Positions 1-9,805 of a stretch of DNA of 64,000 bases are shown here, piece by piece. Origin of the DNA: Chitinophagaceae bacterium (GTDB taxonomy: Bacteria; Bacteroidota; Bacteroidia; Chitinophagales; Chitinophagaceae); contig JAIEMP010000011.1 in NCBI GenBank assembly GCA_019752045.1, positions 62,001 to 126,000 of the forward strand. Reading direction: 5' to 3'. Each line of letters begins with the position of its first letter. Within the stretch, counting starts at the first letter, position 1. Under the pieces are notes generated by a model. That model saw nothing but the letters and a program-made list of their open reading frames with translations, did no database searches and was not told the DNA's origin. A program made the position numbers and the translations under genes.

Positions 1-1
1 C

Positions 2-484
2 ATGGTGAGTACGGGCGCTACACCTGACTCAGCGGGTTACTACCGAAAGTCGGGTGCAGATTATTTCAGGTATATGGATATGGGCGATTTTATTGGCTTT
101 GATCAACCTCTATGGGCAGAGTATATTTTTTTAAAAGAAGCAGTAGCAGGTACAAACTTTAAAAGCGCCGCTTTTCAGGGAACAGTTACCATTGCTCCCT
201 ATCCACCGCAAACACTCATCATCCGTTTCAGTAATACAGTTCTTGCAAAAGATATTGCTGTTGCTGTAACAACTTCTGCCGGAACGGTTAATTATTCAAA
301 CGTCATTGTTATGGAAGAAACGTATGAGCGTTTTGAAAGTGGTACATGGGTAAACATCAGTCCGGTGGTGGGATCGCTAAAACGTTATTATGCAAAAAAT
401 ATAGGGATGATTAAATATGAATCAATTACTGGTACTGGTTCCATCAGTGCGTTGTTTGAACTGAAACGATACCAGGTATTCTGA
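2..484 (+). CDS. C-terminal part of a hypothetical protein, truncated by the window start
   Basis: Open frame from the window edge to TGA at 482-484; no family recognised. Confidence 0.6.
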   Translation: MVSTGATPDSAGYYRKSGADYFRYMDMGDFIGFDQPLWAEYIFLKEAVAGTNFKSAAFQGTVTIAPYPPQTLIIRFSNTVLAKDIAVAVTTSAGTVNYSNVIVMEETYERFESGTWVNISPVVGSLKRYYAKNIGMIKYESITGTGSISALFELKRYQVF

Positions 485-530
485 TTCATGTTGAATTTTA
501 AATAATGATGAACTCTAAACTATAAGCTGC

Positions 531-1790
531 ATGCTGAAGAAGTTGATTGTTTATTTATTTTATCGTCGCACTGTTCGGTTGTTGCTTGTAACAGCATCCG
601 GCATTTTTTTACTGGTACGTTGTATGAGTGATACTGCAGTTGCTGAAAATACTTCACCTTCTTTTTCAGACTTTGCTGGTTCAGATAAATGCATGAGCTG
701 TCATCAAGCTGTTTATGATGCACACTCAAAATCGGCACATTACCTCACCGCAAAACCTGCCGAAGAAAAATGGATACATGGCAGTTTTGAAAAAGGGAAA
801 AATACATATGCTTATTCAGAGCTCATTCAATTATTTATGGAGCGAAGAGACAGTGGATTGTTCCAGGTAGTACATTATAAAGGAGAAGAAAAAAAAGCCA
901 TGCGGTTTGATATGGTCATTGGATCAGGTGCAAAGGGCCAGTCTTTTGTTACATTTAGAGGAGATCGTTTCTATCAATTACCCATCACTTATTTTACGGC
1001 AGCCGATCTATGGTCAAACAGCCCGGGCTATCCTGCCGGTAAAGTGGTGATTGATAAACCCATAACTGCACGATGCCTTGAGTGTCATGTAACATATGCA
1101 GAGGGCGTTGGAGAAAATGTAATGGAGCCCGTTTCATTTAACAGGCAGAATATTATTTATGGAGTTGATTGTGAAAAATGTCACGGGCCTGCAGCAAAAC
1201 ATGTTACCTATCAAACAGAAAATCCAACCGATACTGCAGCAAAGTTTATTGTAAATACTGCATCACTATCACGTCAGCAGCAACTTGATCTTTGTGCACT
1301 TTGCCATGGCGGAAGAATAGATAAAATAACAGCCTCCTTTTCTTATACTGCAGGCAACAATTTATCTGATCATTTTAAGATAGATACGTTAAACGATGAA
1401 GCTGTTAACAACGGAAATATTGATGTGCATGGAAATCAATATGGATTAATGCGGGCCAGTAAATGTTTTAGAATGAGTAAAACAATGACTTGTAATACCT
1501 GTCATAGTCCACATGAAAATGAACGTGGAAAGAAAGAGTTGTTTTCACAAAAGTGCATCAGTTGTCATGCAGTAACAGACAGTAAGTTTAATATTCCCTC
1601 GCACAAAAATGTGCAGCTGATTACCAAAAACTGCATTGATTGTCATATGCCTGCACAGCCGTCTAAAGCAATCACTGTTTTTCTTGAAGGTGAAGAAGTG
1701 CCGAGGGCTTCATTTGTACGTTCTCATTTTATTGGAATTTATCCCGATGAGATCAAGCCTAAATCCGGTCAGCAAAAAAAAATGTATTAA
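531..1790 (+). CDS. Multiheme c-type cytochrome (cytochrome c554-like)
   Basis: Seven CxxCH motifs in the translation (CMSCH, CLECH, CEKCH, CALCH, CNTCH, CISCH, CIDCH) and an N-terminal hydrophobic segment. Confidence 0.88.
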   Translation: MLKKLIVYLFYRRTVRLLLVTASGIFLLVRCMSDTAVAENTSPSFSDFAGSDKCMSCHQAVYDAHSKSAHYLTAKPAEEKWIHGSFEKGKNTYAYSELIQLFMERRDSGLFQVVHYKGEEKKAMRFDMVIGSGAKGQSFVTFRGDRFYQLPITYFTAADLWSNSPGYPAGKVVIDKPITARCLECHVTYAEGVGENVMEPVSFNRQNIIYGVDCEKCHGPAAKHVTYQTENPTDTAAKFIVNTASLSRQQQLDLCALCHGGRIDKITASFSYTAGNNLSDHFKIDTLNDEAVNNGNIDVHGNQYGLMRASKCFRMSKTMTCNTCHSPHENERGKKELFSQKCISCHAVTDSKFNIPSHKNVQLITKNCIDCHMPAQPSKAITVFLEGEEVPRASFVRSHFIGIYPDEIKPKSGQQKKMY

Positions 1791-1800
1791 AACCATTTGA

Positions 1801-3273
1801 ATGAAATACAATAACGAACTCACAACAAGATGGAAAAAATTGCTCAACATTTTTTTGTTTACAGCAATGATCGTACATGTACAATCACAATCACTCACCC
1901 GTGGCCGTTATGGCGATGGCCCCGACAGCATCGCACCTGTCGGCATCATTAAAAATTTAACCGATGATCAGTTGATGGAAGTTGTGCAGAAACAAACCTT
2001 CCGTTTTTTCTGGCATGGTGCACATCCGCATAGCGGCCTGGCTTTGGAAAGAAGCAACACTGTTCTGGCTGAGCACTACTGGGATTATATCAACGAAGCA
2101 TGGGATGAACCGAATTTTTCAAGAACAACTTTTGGCCCTGATGCAGGTGCCATTGGCGGTACAGGCTTTGGCATTATGAGTACCGTGGTGGCAGTAGAAA
2201 GAGGATGGATAGGAAAAGATACTGCTGTTCGCCGCTTAATAAAAATTGCAGATTTTTTAATTAATGCCGATTGCTTTCACGGCATCTATCCGCATTTTAT
2301 GGATGGAAGAACAGGTAAGACAATTAAGTTTGATCGCCTTGATGATGGTGCAGACATTGTTGAAACATCTTACCTGCTCATGGGTTTTTTATGTGCAAGA
2401 GAATATTTTAATGGCAATACACCAAGAGAAGTTTACTTGCGCAAACGCATCAATCAAATGTGGGGTGCAGCCAACTGGAAATGGCATACCAACAATGAAA
2501 AAAAATTATACTGGCATTGGAGTCCTACCAACGGGTTTGATATGAATTTCCCGGTGTGGGGTTACAATGAATGTTTGATCACTTATATCATGGCGGCTTC
2601 GGCGCCTAATCCTTCAAAGGCAATTCCTAAAGATGCATATGATGGTACATGGGCAGGTAGCAATGGATTTAAAAATGGAAGAACTTATTACGGTTATGTA
2701 TTGCCACTTGGTAATTATGATAAAGATCAGGGTGGCCCCTTATTTTTTGAACAGTATACGTTCCAGGGCATCAACCCAAATGGATTAACTGATTCACTCG
2801 GCAACGATTATTTTTTGCAGGGAAAAAATCATACACTCATCAACAGGGAATATTGCAAAGAGAATCCGAAAAACTTTAAAGGCTATAGTGATAAAGTGTG
2901 GGGCCTCACTGCCGGCGACAGTTACAAAGGTTATGTAGCACACAGTCCGGAAAATGATCGTGGTGTTATTCAACCTACTGCTGCTATTTCATCTATGCCA
3001 TACACTCCCAAAGAGAGTATGGAAGCCATGCGTTATTTCTATTACAATCTCGGCGATAAAATCTGGAGCAAGTATGGTTTTGTTGATGGCTTTAGCATTC
3101 ACCACAACTGGTATGCAAAATCGCATCTGGCAATTGATCAAGGGCCCATCATCACCATGATTGAAAATCATCGCACCGGTTTGTTATGGAAATTGTTTAT
3201 GAATATTCCGGATGTGCAGAATGGATTAAAAAGATTGGGTTTTAAATCACCATTAATAAAAACAAACAATTGA
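1801..3273 (+). CDS. Glucoamylase-family (glycoamylase domain) secreted protein
   Basis: N-terminal signal-like segment; motifs QTFRFFWHGAHP, RTTFGPDAGAIGGTGFGIMSTVVAVERGWI, HWSPTNGFDMNFPVWGYNECLITYIMAASAP typical of the glucoamylase-like family. Confidence 0.8.
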   Translation: MKYNNELTTRWKKLLNIFLFTAMIVHVQSQSLTRGRYGDGPDSIAPVGIIKNLTDDQLMEVVQKQTFRFFWHGAHPHSGLALERSNTVLAEHYWDYINEAWDEPNFSRTTFGPDAGAIGGTGFGIMSTVVAVERGWIGKDTAVRRLIKIADFLINADCFHGIYPHFMDGRTGKTIKFDRLDDGADIVETSYLLMGFLCAREYFNGNTPREVYLRKRINQMWGAANWKWHTNNEKKLYWHWSPTNGFDMNFPVWGYNECLITYIMAASAPNPSKAIPKDAYDGTWAGSNGFKNGRTYYGYVLPLGNYDKDQGGPLFFEQYTFQGINPNGLTDSLGNDYFLQGKNHTLINREYCKENPKNFKGYSDKVWGLTAGDSYKGYVAHSPENDRGVIQPTAAISSMPYTPKESMEAMRYFYYNLGDKIWSKYGFVDGFSIHHNWYAKSHLAIDQGPIITMIENHRTGLLWKLFMNIPDVQNGLKRLGFKSPLIKTNN

Positions 3274-4544
3274 AAAAACTGCTGATTATATTGGCCTTGT
3301 TTATTCAGTGTATGGCTGTTGCACAACAAAAAAACGCAATAGCTGATACAACATTTCTACGTACTAAAATAAAAGGGTTAATCACAGGCACTTTGCTTGG
3401 AGATGCTCTCGGCGGCCCGATTGAATTTCAAGGGCATCAGGAGATACAGGCATCACCACGTCCGCCGAAATTATGGATTGATACAACTGATTTAATGGAT
3501 GCTGTTGAACTGAAAGCTGCTGCAGAACGAATGTACTTCAGAGAATATAAATACATTCTGCCGCATGTGCAGCCTTATGGCAGCTGGAGTGAGAATGCAG
3601 CACCCGGTACAGTAACAGACGACAGTCGGCATAAAATGATTTTAATGTATATGCTGCGTACAGCGATGCAGAAAAATCAATGGCCTGTTAGTGAAATACA
3701 TTCGGCACATGCATATCTTGATTGGTCGAAATCTAAAACAATCAAAACACATTCCGGTTATGATACCTTGTGCAAACAATGGCTGGGCGAATCGTACAAA
3801 TCAATTAACTGGATACTGGGTAACAGAAAAATAGGCGAAGCGTATCCGGTAGAACGGATGTGGAATGCACTGCCCACCTGTTACGGGCAAATGGCATTAA
3901 CACCATTGGCTGCAATTTATCCGGGACAGCCGCAAAAAGCTTATTTGGCTGCTTATAATACCGCATGGTTTGATATTGGGTTTGCAAAAGATATGAGCGC
4001 CGCATCTGTTGCAGGAATATCTGTTGCATTAACGCTTGATCCAACTAAAATGACCAATGAAGAATTGTGGAAAAAAGTATTTGATGCAATGTTAACTACT
4101 GATCCTTATGATTATTTAAAAATACCCTGGTGCGAAAGACAGGTACAGCGTTGGCTCAACCTGTCTGATGTATTTGTACAACAGGCGAATGGTTCGCCTG
4201 CAAAATTATTTTCATTACTCGATAAAGAATTTATGTACACTACTAAATGGGAAGCACAGGTTCCGTTTCTGGTTGTGTTTTCTATTTTAAAAATTTGTAA
4301 CTACGATCCATTGGCAGCAATGCAGCTTTCTATTGAATGGGGAAACGATCATGATACCTATCCGCAATTTCTTGGTGCATTTGTTGGTGCTCTTTATGGA
4401 GCGGAAATATTTAAAGCAGATATGCGGTCAACCATATCAAAAAGATTGCAACTGGATTATGATGAAAATATAGATGAGTGGGTGAATACATTGATGAAGG
4501 TGCAGGAGTTGGGGAAGAAGAAGATCCTGTTCAAAACAAATTAA
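3270..4544 (+). CDS. ADP-ribosylglycohydrolase-fold family protein, secreted
   Basis: GTLLGDALGGPIEF and TVTDDSRHKMILMYML motifs, late WGNDHDTYPQFLGAFVGALYGAE; signal peptide; 4-bp overlap with the upstream gene. Confidence 0.8.
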   Translation: MKKLLIILALFIQCMAVAQQKNAIADTTFLRTKIKGLITGTLLGDALGGPIEFQGHQEIQASPRPPKLWIDTTDLMDAVELKAAAERMYFREYKYILPHVQPYGSWSENAAPGTVTDDSRHKMILMYMLRTAMQKNQWPVSEIHSAHAYLDWSKSKTIKTHSGYDTLCKQWLGESYKSINWILGNRKIGEAYPVERMWNALPTCYGQMALTPLAAIYPGQPQKAYLAAYNTAWFDIGFAKDMSAASVAGISVALTLDPTKMTNEELWKKVFDAMLTTDPYDYLKIPWCERQVQRWLNLSDVFVQQANGSPAKLFSLLDKEFMYTTKWEAQVPFLVVFSILKICNYDPLAAMQLSIEWGNDHDTYPQFLGAFVGALYGAEIFKADMRSTISKRLQLDYDENIDEWVNTLMKVQELGKKKILFKTN

Positions 4545-4551
4545 TGCTTTC

Positions 4552-4690
4552 GGAAACATCCCCTCCCTGGAGGGGCGAAATTAGGACTCATAATACTAAA
4601 GGAAAATGGGGTGGGTTGTTGAATAAAGAACAGAACGATGAAGAGTGCGACGCAACAGACGATGCCCAATGAACGGGACGATGACAACCA
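4552..4690 (+). repeat. Composite GC-hairpin repeat (short hairpin plus gatgaatag/agtgcgacgcaaca module)
   Basis: cccctccctggagggg hairpin followed by ggggtgggttgttgaataaag...agagtgcgacgcaacagacgatgccc; shared with other junctions in the window. Confidence 0.7.
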
Positions 4691-4723
4691 AAAAATATTT
4701 TATTCTATTATAAAAATTGAATC

Positions 4724-5911
4724 ATGGAGAATAACAAAACAAAAAGTGGCATCAGCCGACAGCAATTTTTACAACAAACGGCTATGGCAGGTGCGGCCGT
4801 GTTATTGGCAAACCTCGAAAGTTTTGCATTAACAACAGCCGATAAAAAATTAAGAGTAGCAGTGATAGGTTGCGGAAGTGTAAGCAACCGCTACCTGCCG
4901 CAATTGCAATCATCAAAACTGATTGAAGTAGTAAGCTTGTGCGATATAAAACCCGAAAGAGCCGAAGCACAAAACAAACAATATAATGTTGGCGCAAAAA
5001 CCTATCCGCATATTGATGCCATGCTGAAAGGAGTTCCATTTGATATGATGGTAACATTAACCGATATGCAAATTCATGGTGCTTTAAATAAAAAAGCATT
5101 GCTGTCGGGCAAGCATGTGTGGAGCGAAAAACCAATGGCCAATACATATGCAGAGGGAAAAGCTTTGTTAGATTTAGCAAAAAGTAAAAAGTTGCGTTTG
5201 TGGGGAGCTCCTGCGGTAGTAAACAGTCCGCAGTTTGCATTTATGAGCAAAACAATCCAGGATGGAAAGCTGGGAAAAATTGCAGCGGCACACGGACAAT
5301 ACGGACACACCGGCCCAACATGGTCTGCATTTTTTTATGAGAAAGGCGGCGGCAGCATGCCCGATCTTGGTGTGTATAATATGGCCACACTAACGGGCTT
5401 GCTTGGGCCAGCAAGAAGTGTGATGGCAATGACGAGTATTGTAAAACCCGAACGTACTGTTGATGATAAAGGAAAAATAAAAGTAGAAGCAGAAGACAAT
5501 GCACATGTTTTATTGGAGCATGATAAAGGTGTGATCAGTCATGTAATGTGTGGCTTTAATTATTTTGATCCGCATGGTCACGAAGCAGGAAATCAAACAT
5601 TGCATTCTATTCAGATTTATGGTGATTATGGTAATATGCGTTTGATCGGTTACGATTGGGAAACCAATGGTGTGATGCTGGATACATCGGAGAAGGAACC
5701 TGCAAAATTAGTGAGCACCGATAAAGGTGGATACGAATGGCAGGAAGGTGCAAGGGTAACCGGTGAAAGCATCATAACCGGTGTAGAACCAAAAATAAAT
5801 GTAGAGCATGCATTGCATGTATTGGAAATTATTGAAGCAGCAAGAAAATCGCAGGCAACAGGGATGAGGATAAAGTTGAAGAGTAAGTTTCCGTTTCCGG
5901 TAGTGAAGTGA
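4724..5911 (+). CDS. Gfo/Idh/MocA family oxidoreductase with a Tat-like N-terminus
   Basis: SRQQFLQQTAMAGAAVLLANLESFA leader; LRVAVIGCGSVSNRYLPQL Rossmann start; LSGKHVWSEKPMANTYAEGKALLDLA (EKP motif). Confidence 0.88.
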   Translation: MENNKTKSGISRQQFLQQTAMAGAAVLLANLESFALTTADKKLRVAVIGCGSVSNRYLPQLQSSKLIEVVSLCDIKPERAEAQNKQYNVGAKTYPHIDAMLKGVPFDMMVTLTDMQIHGALNKKALLSGKHVWSEKPMANTYAEGKALLDLAKSKKLRLWGAPAVVNSPQFAFMSKTIQDGKLGKIAAAHGQYGHTGPTWSAFFYEKGGGSMPDLGVYNMATLTGLLGPARSVMAMTSIVKPERTVDDKGKIKVEAEDNAHVLLEHDKGVISHVMCGFNYFDPHGHEAGNQTLHSIQIYGDYGNMRLIGYDWETNGVMLDTSEKEPAKLVSTDKGGYEWQEGARVTGESIITGVEPKINVEHALHVLEIIEAARKSQATGMRIKLKSKFPFPVVK

Positions 5912-5965
5912 GTATATTGATAGAAAAAATTAATTTTTTTCGCTAACAGTAGAAATGAGAAGATT

Positions 5966-6676
5966 ATGAAAGCCAAAATTTATTCTCATAAACAATTAAT
6001 TGCGACAACTGATTTGCAGGTTGGAGATTTTGGTATGGGCTGTGTTTATGGAATTATAATTCCAACAGATTTTTATTTTGATGAAATACAAAGAAGGGTT
6101 TGGGATTTTTGGAGTACAAATAAACCAAATTATGAAAAATGGTATTCCTTAAGATTAAATGTTCAGCTAGAGAATGGATATTTTCTTTATTCTGCTGGAG
6201 GGTATACTATCGATGATATTCCTGACTTGCCAAATGAGCCAAAAAGAATAGATATCGCAGGAGTTGATATGCATATTATAGAAGATTATTTCTTGCAGGA
6301 AATACCTCGAACCTTTATAGAGGATCCTTGGGAAGAGATTAATATCGGAATGAAGATTGGGTTTGAGGATGAATTAAAAAAGGAAATTGGTGTTTCAGTA
6401 AAATCTGTATTTAATTTTTTTAAATCACAAGGTAAAAAACATGAGCTAGCTGAGTTTGAATTCTCAGCATTGTGTAAATATCGTTGCAATGATGATGTAT
6501 TGTTTGTAGCAAGGAAAGAAGGTTTCGATATGAAATTTGCTGTAATCCATTTAACTTGGAAAGGGAGTAAAGAAGAAAAAGGCTTTCCTGGAGTAGACTT
6601 TTATAATGATTTTGAAGATTTCAAGAGGTTAAGAATGAACCCCGATGTATTGGAATGGAAATTAGACAACGAATAA
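5966..6676 (+). CDS. Hypothetical cytosolic protein, family not recognised
   Basis: 236-aa ORF filling the gap between two Gfo/Idh genes; no known motif recognised. Confidence 0.6.
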   Translation: MKAKIYSHKQLIATTDLQVGDFGMGCVYGIIIPTDFYFDEIQRRVWDFWSTNKPNYEKWYSLRLNVQLENGYFLYSAGGYTIDDIPDLPNEPKRIDIAGVDMHIIEDYFLQEIPRTFIEDPWEEINIGMKIGFEDELKKEIGVSVKSVFNFFKSQGKKHELAEFEFSALCKYRCNDDVLFVARKEGFDMKFAVIHLTWKGSKEEKGFPGVDFYNDFEDFKRLRMNPDVLEWKLDNE

Positions 6677-6716
6677 TATTGCTGTAGCTCATCGTTGATG
6701 AATAAAAAATATAATA

Positions 6717-7898
6717 ATGAATCTTGCCATCCTCGGTTCCGGTTTTATCTCCCGCTTTTATGCCGATGCATTAGTAGCGCAGCGGCGTAAAGATGTAATT
6801 ATTTCTGTGTACAGCCGCACAGAAGCCAACGCAAAAAAGTTTGCGGATGAGTATGAAGTGCCTCATTTTACTACCAGCATAAAAGAATGTGTTGAAAATA
6901 AAGAAGTAGATACAATCATTATTGGTTTGTCAAACGATATGCATTTGGAAGCAGTGCTGGCCTGCGCAGCCGCAGGCAAGCATGTATTGTGTACAAAACC
7001 ATTAGGAAGAAATGCAGAAGAGGCATTACAAATGTTGCAGGCAGTAGATAGAGCAAAGATTGTTGGCGGTTATTTAGAAGACCTTTGTTACACACCAAAA
7101 TTTTTAAAATCATTAGCAGCAATAAAAGCCGGCAGCATTGGTGAAGTTATTTGGACGAAAAGCAGAGAAACACATCCCGGTCCGCACAGCGACTGGTTTT
7201 GGGATAAAGAAAAAAGTGGTGGCGGTTGCATCATTGATCTCGGTTGTCATTGTGTAGAGATCAGCAGAAATTTTATTGGAAAAAATATTAAACCCATTGA
7301 AGTAATGTGCTGGGCCGATACAAGAGTGCACCCGATTGATGCAGAAGACAATGCCATTGGTTTGGTAAAATATGAGAACGGTGCTATTGGACAATTTGAA
7401 GTGAGTTGGACGTTTCGTGGCGGTATGGATTTGCGTGACGAAGTGATGGGTACCGAAGGAACCATCTGGGCCAATAATTTTTTACGCACCGGTTTTGAAA
7501 TGTTTACCAGTGGTAAAGGCGGCGATTACATTGCAGAAAAAGCAGAGAGCAACAGCGGCTGGTTATTTCCTGTTGGCGATGAAGTGCATGAGCTGGGCTA
7601 CAGTCATATGTTTACTGATATGTTTGATGCGATTGATAACAAAGTGCAACCTTCCGAAACATTTTATGATGGCTATATTGTAAACGCCATTTTAGATGCA
7701 GCCTATCTTTCTGCCAAAACAAAAAACTGGGAGCCGGTAAAGTTGGATGTGTGGCGTGGCGATACAACAACAAAAACGTCAAAGCAAATGACCAGCTATG
7801 ATGAAAATTATTTTTTAATAAAAGAAGAAGTATTGCCAAATGGTGAAAAGAAGTTTATCATCAAACATAAAATTACAGGATCAATAGAGAGAAGATAA
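6717..7898 (+). CDS. Gfo/Idh/MocA family oxidoreductase
   Basis: MNLAILGSGFISRFYADAL, AAAGKHVLCTKPLGRNAEEALQML, GGGCIIDLGCHCVEISRNFIG. Confidence 0.88.
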   Translation: MNLAILGSGFISRFYADALVAQRRKDVIISVYSRTEANAKKFADEYEVPHFTTSIKECVENKEVDTIIIGLSNDMHLEAVLACAAAGKHVLCTKPLGRNAEEALQMLQAVDRAKIVGGYLEDLCYTPKFLKSLAAIKAGSIGEVIWTKSRETHPGPHSDWFWDKEKSGGGCIIDLGCHCVEISRNFIGKNIKPIEVMCWADTRVHPIDAEDNAIGLVKYENGAIGQFEVSWTFRGGMDLRDEVMGTEGTIWANNFLRTGFEMFTSGKGGDYIAEKAESNSGWLFPVGDEVHELGYSHMFTDMFDAIDNKVQPSETFYDGYIVNAILDAAYLSAKTKNWEPVKLDVWRGDTTTKTSKQMTSYDENYFLIKEEVLPNGEKKFIIKHKITGSIERR

Positions 7899-7940
7899 TT
7901 CAACCCCGACGGCGGCTGAAAGCCCCGTCGGCGGTTAATA
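7899..7940. repeat. Short GC repeat (ccccgacggcggctgaaagccccgtcggcggtt)
   Basis: Near-identical units at 15000-15060, 19646-19685 and 22100-22136, all intergenic. Confidence 0.65.
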
Positions 7941-7953
7941 GAAAAATAAATAT

Positions 7954-8730
7954 ATGCTGAAGAATAAAAATATCGTCATCATCGGTGGAACCACAGGCCT
8001 CGGTTTATCAGCAGCAAAAGCCTTTGTGGCCAACGGAGCAAATGTTGTTGTTGTAGGAAGAAGCGAAGAAAGTGTAACCGAAGCAAAAAAAATTTTGGGA
8101 AATAATGCTATCGCCATCAGCGGCGATGCAACAAATCCTGATACTGCCATCAACGCCATCAACAGCTGCATAGAAAAATTTAAAACATTCGATGGCCTCT
8201 ATCATGTTGCAGGTGGCAGCGGAAGAAAATTCGGTGATGGTCCCTTGCACGAACTAACACTGGAAGGCTGGAACAAAACCATGGAGTTTAACCTTACTTC
8301 TTTAATGTTAAGCAACCAGGCTGCAGTAAAACATTTTTTAGAAGCTAAAACGGCAGGAACTATTTTAAACATGGGTTCTGTACTAAGCTATTCACCATCG
8401 CCACAATTTTTTAGTACACATGCCTATGCCGCAGCAAAAGCTGCTATTATTGGTTTTACAAAATCAGTTGCAGCATACTATGCAAAAAATAATATCCGCA
8501 TCAATGTAATTGCACCGGCATTGGTAGAAACACCAATGGCACAACGGGCTGCAAATGATGAAGAAATTTTAAACTTTATCAAAACTAAACAACCATTGGA
8601 CGGTGGACGCATAGGCCAACCCGAAGACTTAAACGGACTGGCCATTTATTTTATGAGTGATCAATCAAAGTTTACAACGGGTCAGGTGATAGCGGTGGAT
8701 GGGGGATGGACAACAGGAAGCCCCACCTAA
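7954..8730 (+). CDS. SDR family oxidoreductase
   Basis: IVIIGGTTGLGLSAAKAF (TGxxxGxG-like), YAAAKAAIIGFTKSVA (YxxxK), INVIAPALVETPM. Confidence 0.88.
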   Translation: MLKNKNIVIIGGTTGLGLSAAKAFVANGANVVVVGRSEESVTEAKKILGNNAIAISGDATNPDTAINAINSCIEKFKTFDGLYHVAGGSGRKFGDGPLHELTLEGWNKTMEFNLTSLMLSNQAAVKHFLEAKTAGTILNMGSVLSYSPSPQFFSTHAYAAAKAAIIGFTKSVAAYYAKNNIRINVIAPALVETPMAQRAANDEEILNFIKTKQPLDGGRIGQPEDLNGLAIYFMSDQSKFTTGQVIAVDGGWTTGSPT

Positions 8731-8912
8731 ATCCTCCCCCGAGGGGAGGACTTGCGAAGAGTATGAAAATTTGAAGATGGGTTAAAAATGATAGAGTAAT
8801 TCAATAATTGTTGAGTAAAGATTTATTGTTGATATGGAAGATAAAATTTTTAGCGATGGTATACTGCACCGCTCCTTCCCTTCGGGGGAAGGAGATGGAG
8901 GAAGGGGCCTTT
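8719..8912 (+). repeat. Two-hairpin repeat element between the SDR and ROK genes, extending into both CDS
   Basis: Left hairpin cctcccccgaggggagg, AT-rich middle with gttgagtaaag...gttgatatggaag, right hairpin gcaccgctccttcccttcgggggaaggagatggaggaaggggcc. Confidence 0.75.
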
Positions 8913-9805
8913 TCATCGGCATCGATCTCGGCGGCACCCGCATTAAAGGAGTTGCCATCGACAGCAATGGAAATGTATTACATCAAACCTACACAGCTAC
9001 CAATGATGGCGAAGGTGAAGTATGGAAAGTGGCAATAAAAAAAACAGTAAATGATTTAAAAGAAAAATTAAAAGCAGATGAAATTGGTGTAGGTATTTCT
9101 GCTCCCGGTTTACCTAATAAAGAAAATACAGCCATAGGTTTTATGCCCGGGAGATTAGAGGGATTAGAAAATTTTATCTGGAGTAATTATTTAAACTGTC
9201 CTGTGTATGTTTTGAATGATGGAGTAGCAGCATTAGTTGCTGAAGCAAAAACAGGTGCTGCAAAAAATAGTATCAATGCAATCATGGTAACACTCGGTAC
9301 AGGTGTTGGTGGTGCATTATTAATAAATGGTAAACCGTTCCAGGGTTCGTTTAATAAAGCAGGACATATTGGTCATACGGTTTTAGATAGTGATGCAGAC
9401 TGTGATGTTACAGGTATGCCCGGCAGTTTGGAAGAATGTATTGGCAATTGCACTATTGAAAAAAGAACAAACGGAAAATTTACTTCCACTCATGAATTAC
9501 TGAAAGCACACCGGAATGGCGATGCGTTTGCAAAAGAGGTGTGGTTGACATCAGTAAGAAAATTGGCAATGGGTATTGCATCAGCCAGTAATCTGATATC
9601 ACCTGATACCATTATAATTGGCGGCGGTATTGCAGAAGCAGCTGATGATTTGTTTATACCATTAAATAAATGGATGGATGTGTATGAATGGCAGCCCGGT
9701 GGCATTCGTCCGCAAATTGTAAAAGCAATACATGGAGATATGGCTGGTGCCATTGGTGCCGCATGTTTTGCAATGAGTAAAGAACAAAAAATAATAATCG
9801 AGTAA
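8834..9805 (+). CDS. ROK family sugar kinase / glucokinase-like
   Basis: LFIGIDLGGTRIKGVAID nucleotide-binding start and VTLGTGVGGALLINGKPF. The N-terminal ~25 aa are repeat-derived. Confidence 0.85.
   Translation: MEDKIFSDGILHRSFPSGEGDGGRGLFIGIDLGGTRIKGVAIDSNGNVLHQTYTATNDGEGEVWKVAIKKTVNDLKEKLKADEIGVGISAPGLPNKENTAIGFMPGRLEGLENFIWSNYLNCPVYVLNDGVAALVAEAKTGAAKNSINAIMVTLGTGVGGALLINGKPFQGSFNKAGHIGHTVLDSDADCDVTGMPGSLEECIGNCTIEKRTNGKFTSTHELLKAHRNGDAFAKEVWLTSVRKLAMGIASASNLISPDTIIIGGGIAEAADDLFIPLNKWMDVYEWQPGGIRPQIVKAIHGDMAGAIGAACFAMSKEQKIIIE

Noticed and set aside
3270-4544. ADP-ribosylglycohydrolase as a toxin-antitoxin or phage-defence component
   Set aside because: It has a signal peptide and sits among secreted carbohydrate genes, with no partner toxin nearby.
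4478-4832. ORFs 4478..4672 and 4638..4832 as genes
   Set aside because: They lie in repeat sequence between two real genes, and the second overlaps the Gfo/Idh start in another frame; no family-like sequence.
4782-5504. Minus-strand ORFs opposite the Gfo/Idh gene
   Set aside because: Antisense shadows of a strongly supported CDS, with biased low-complexity translations.
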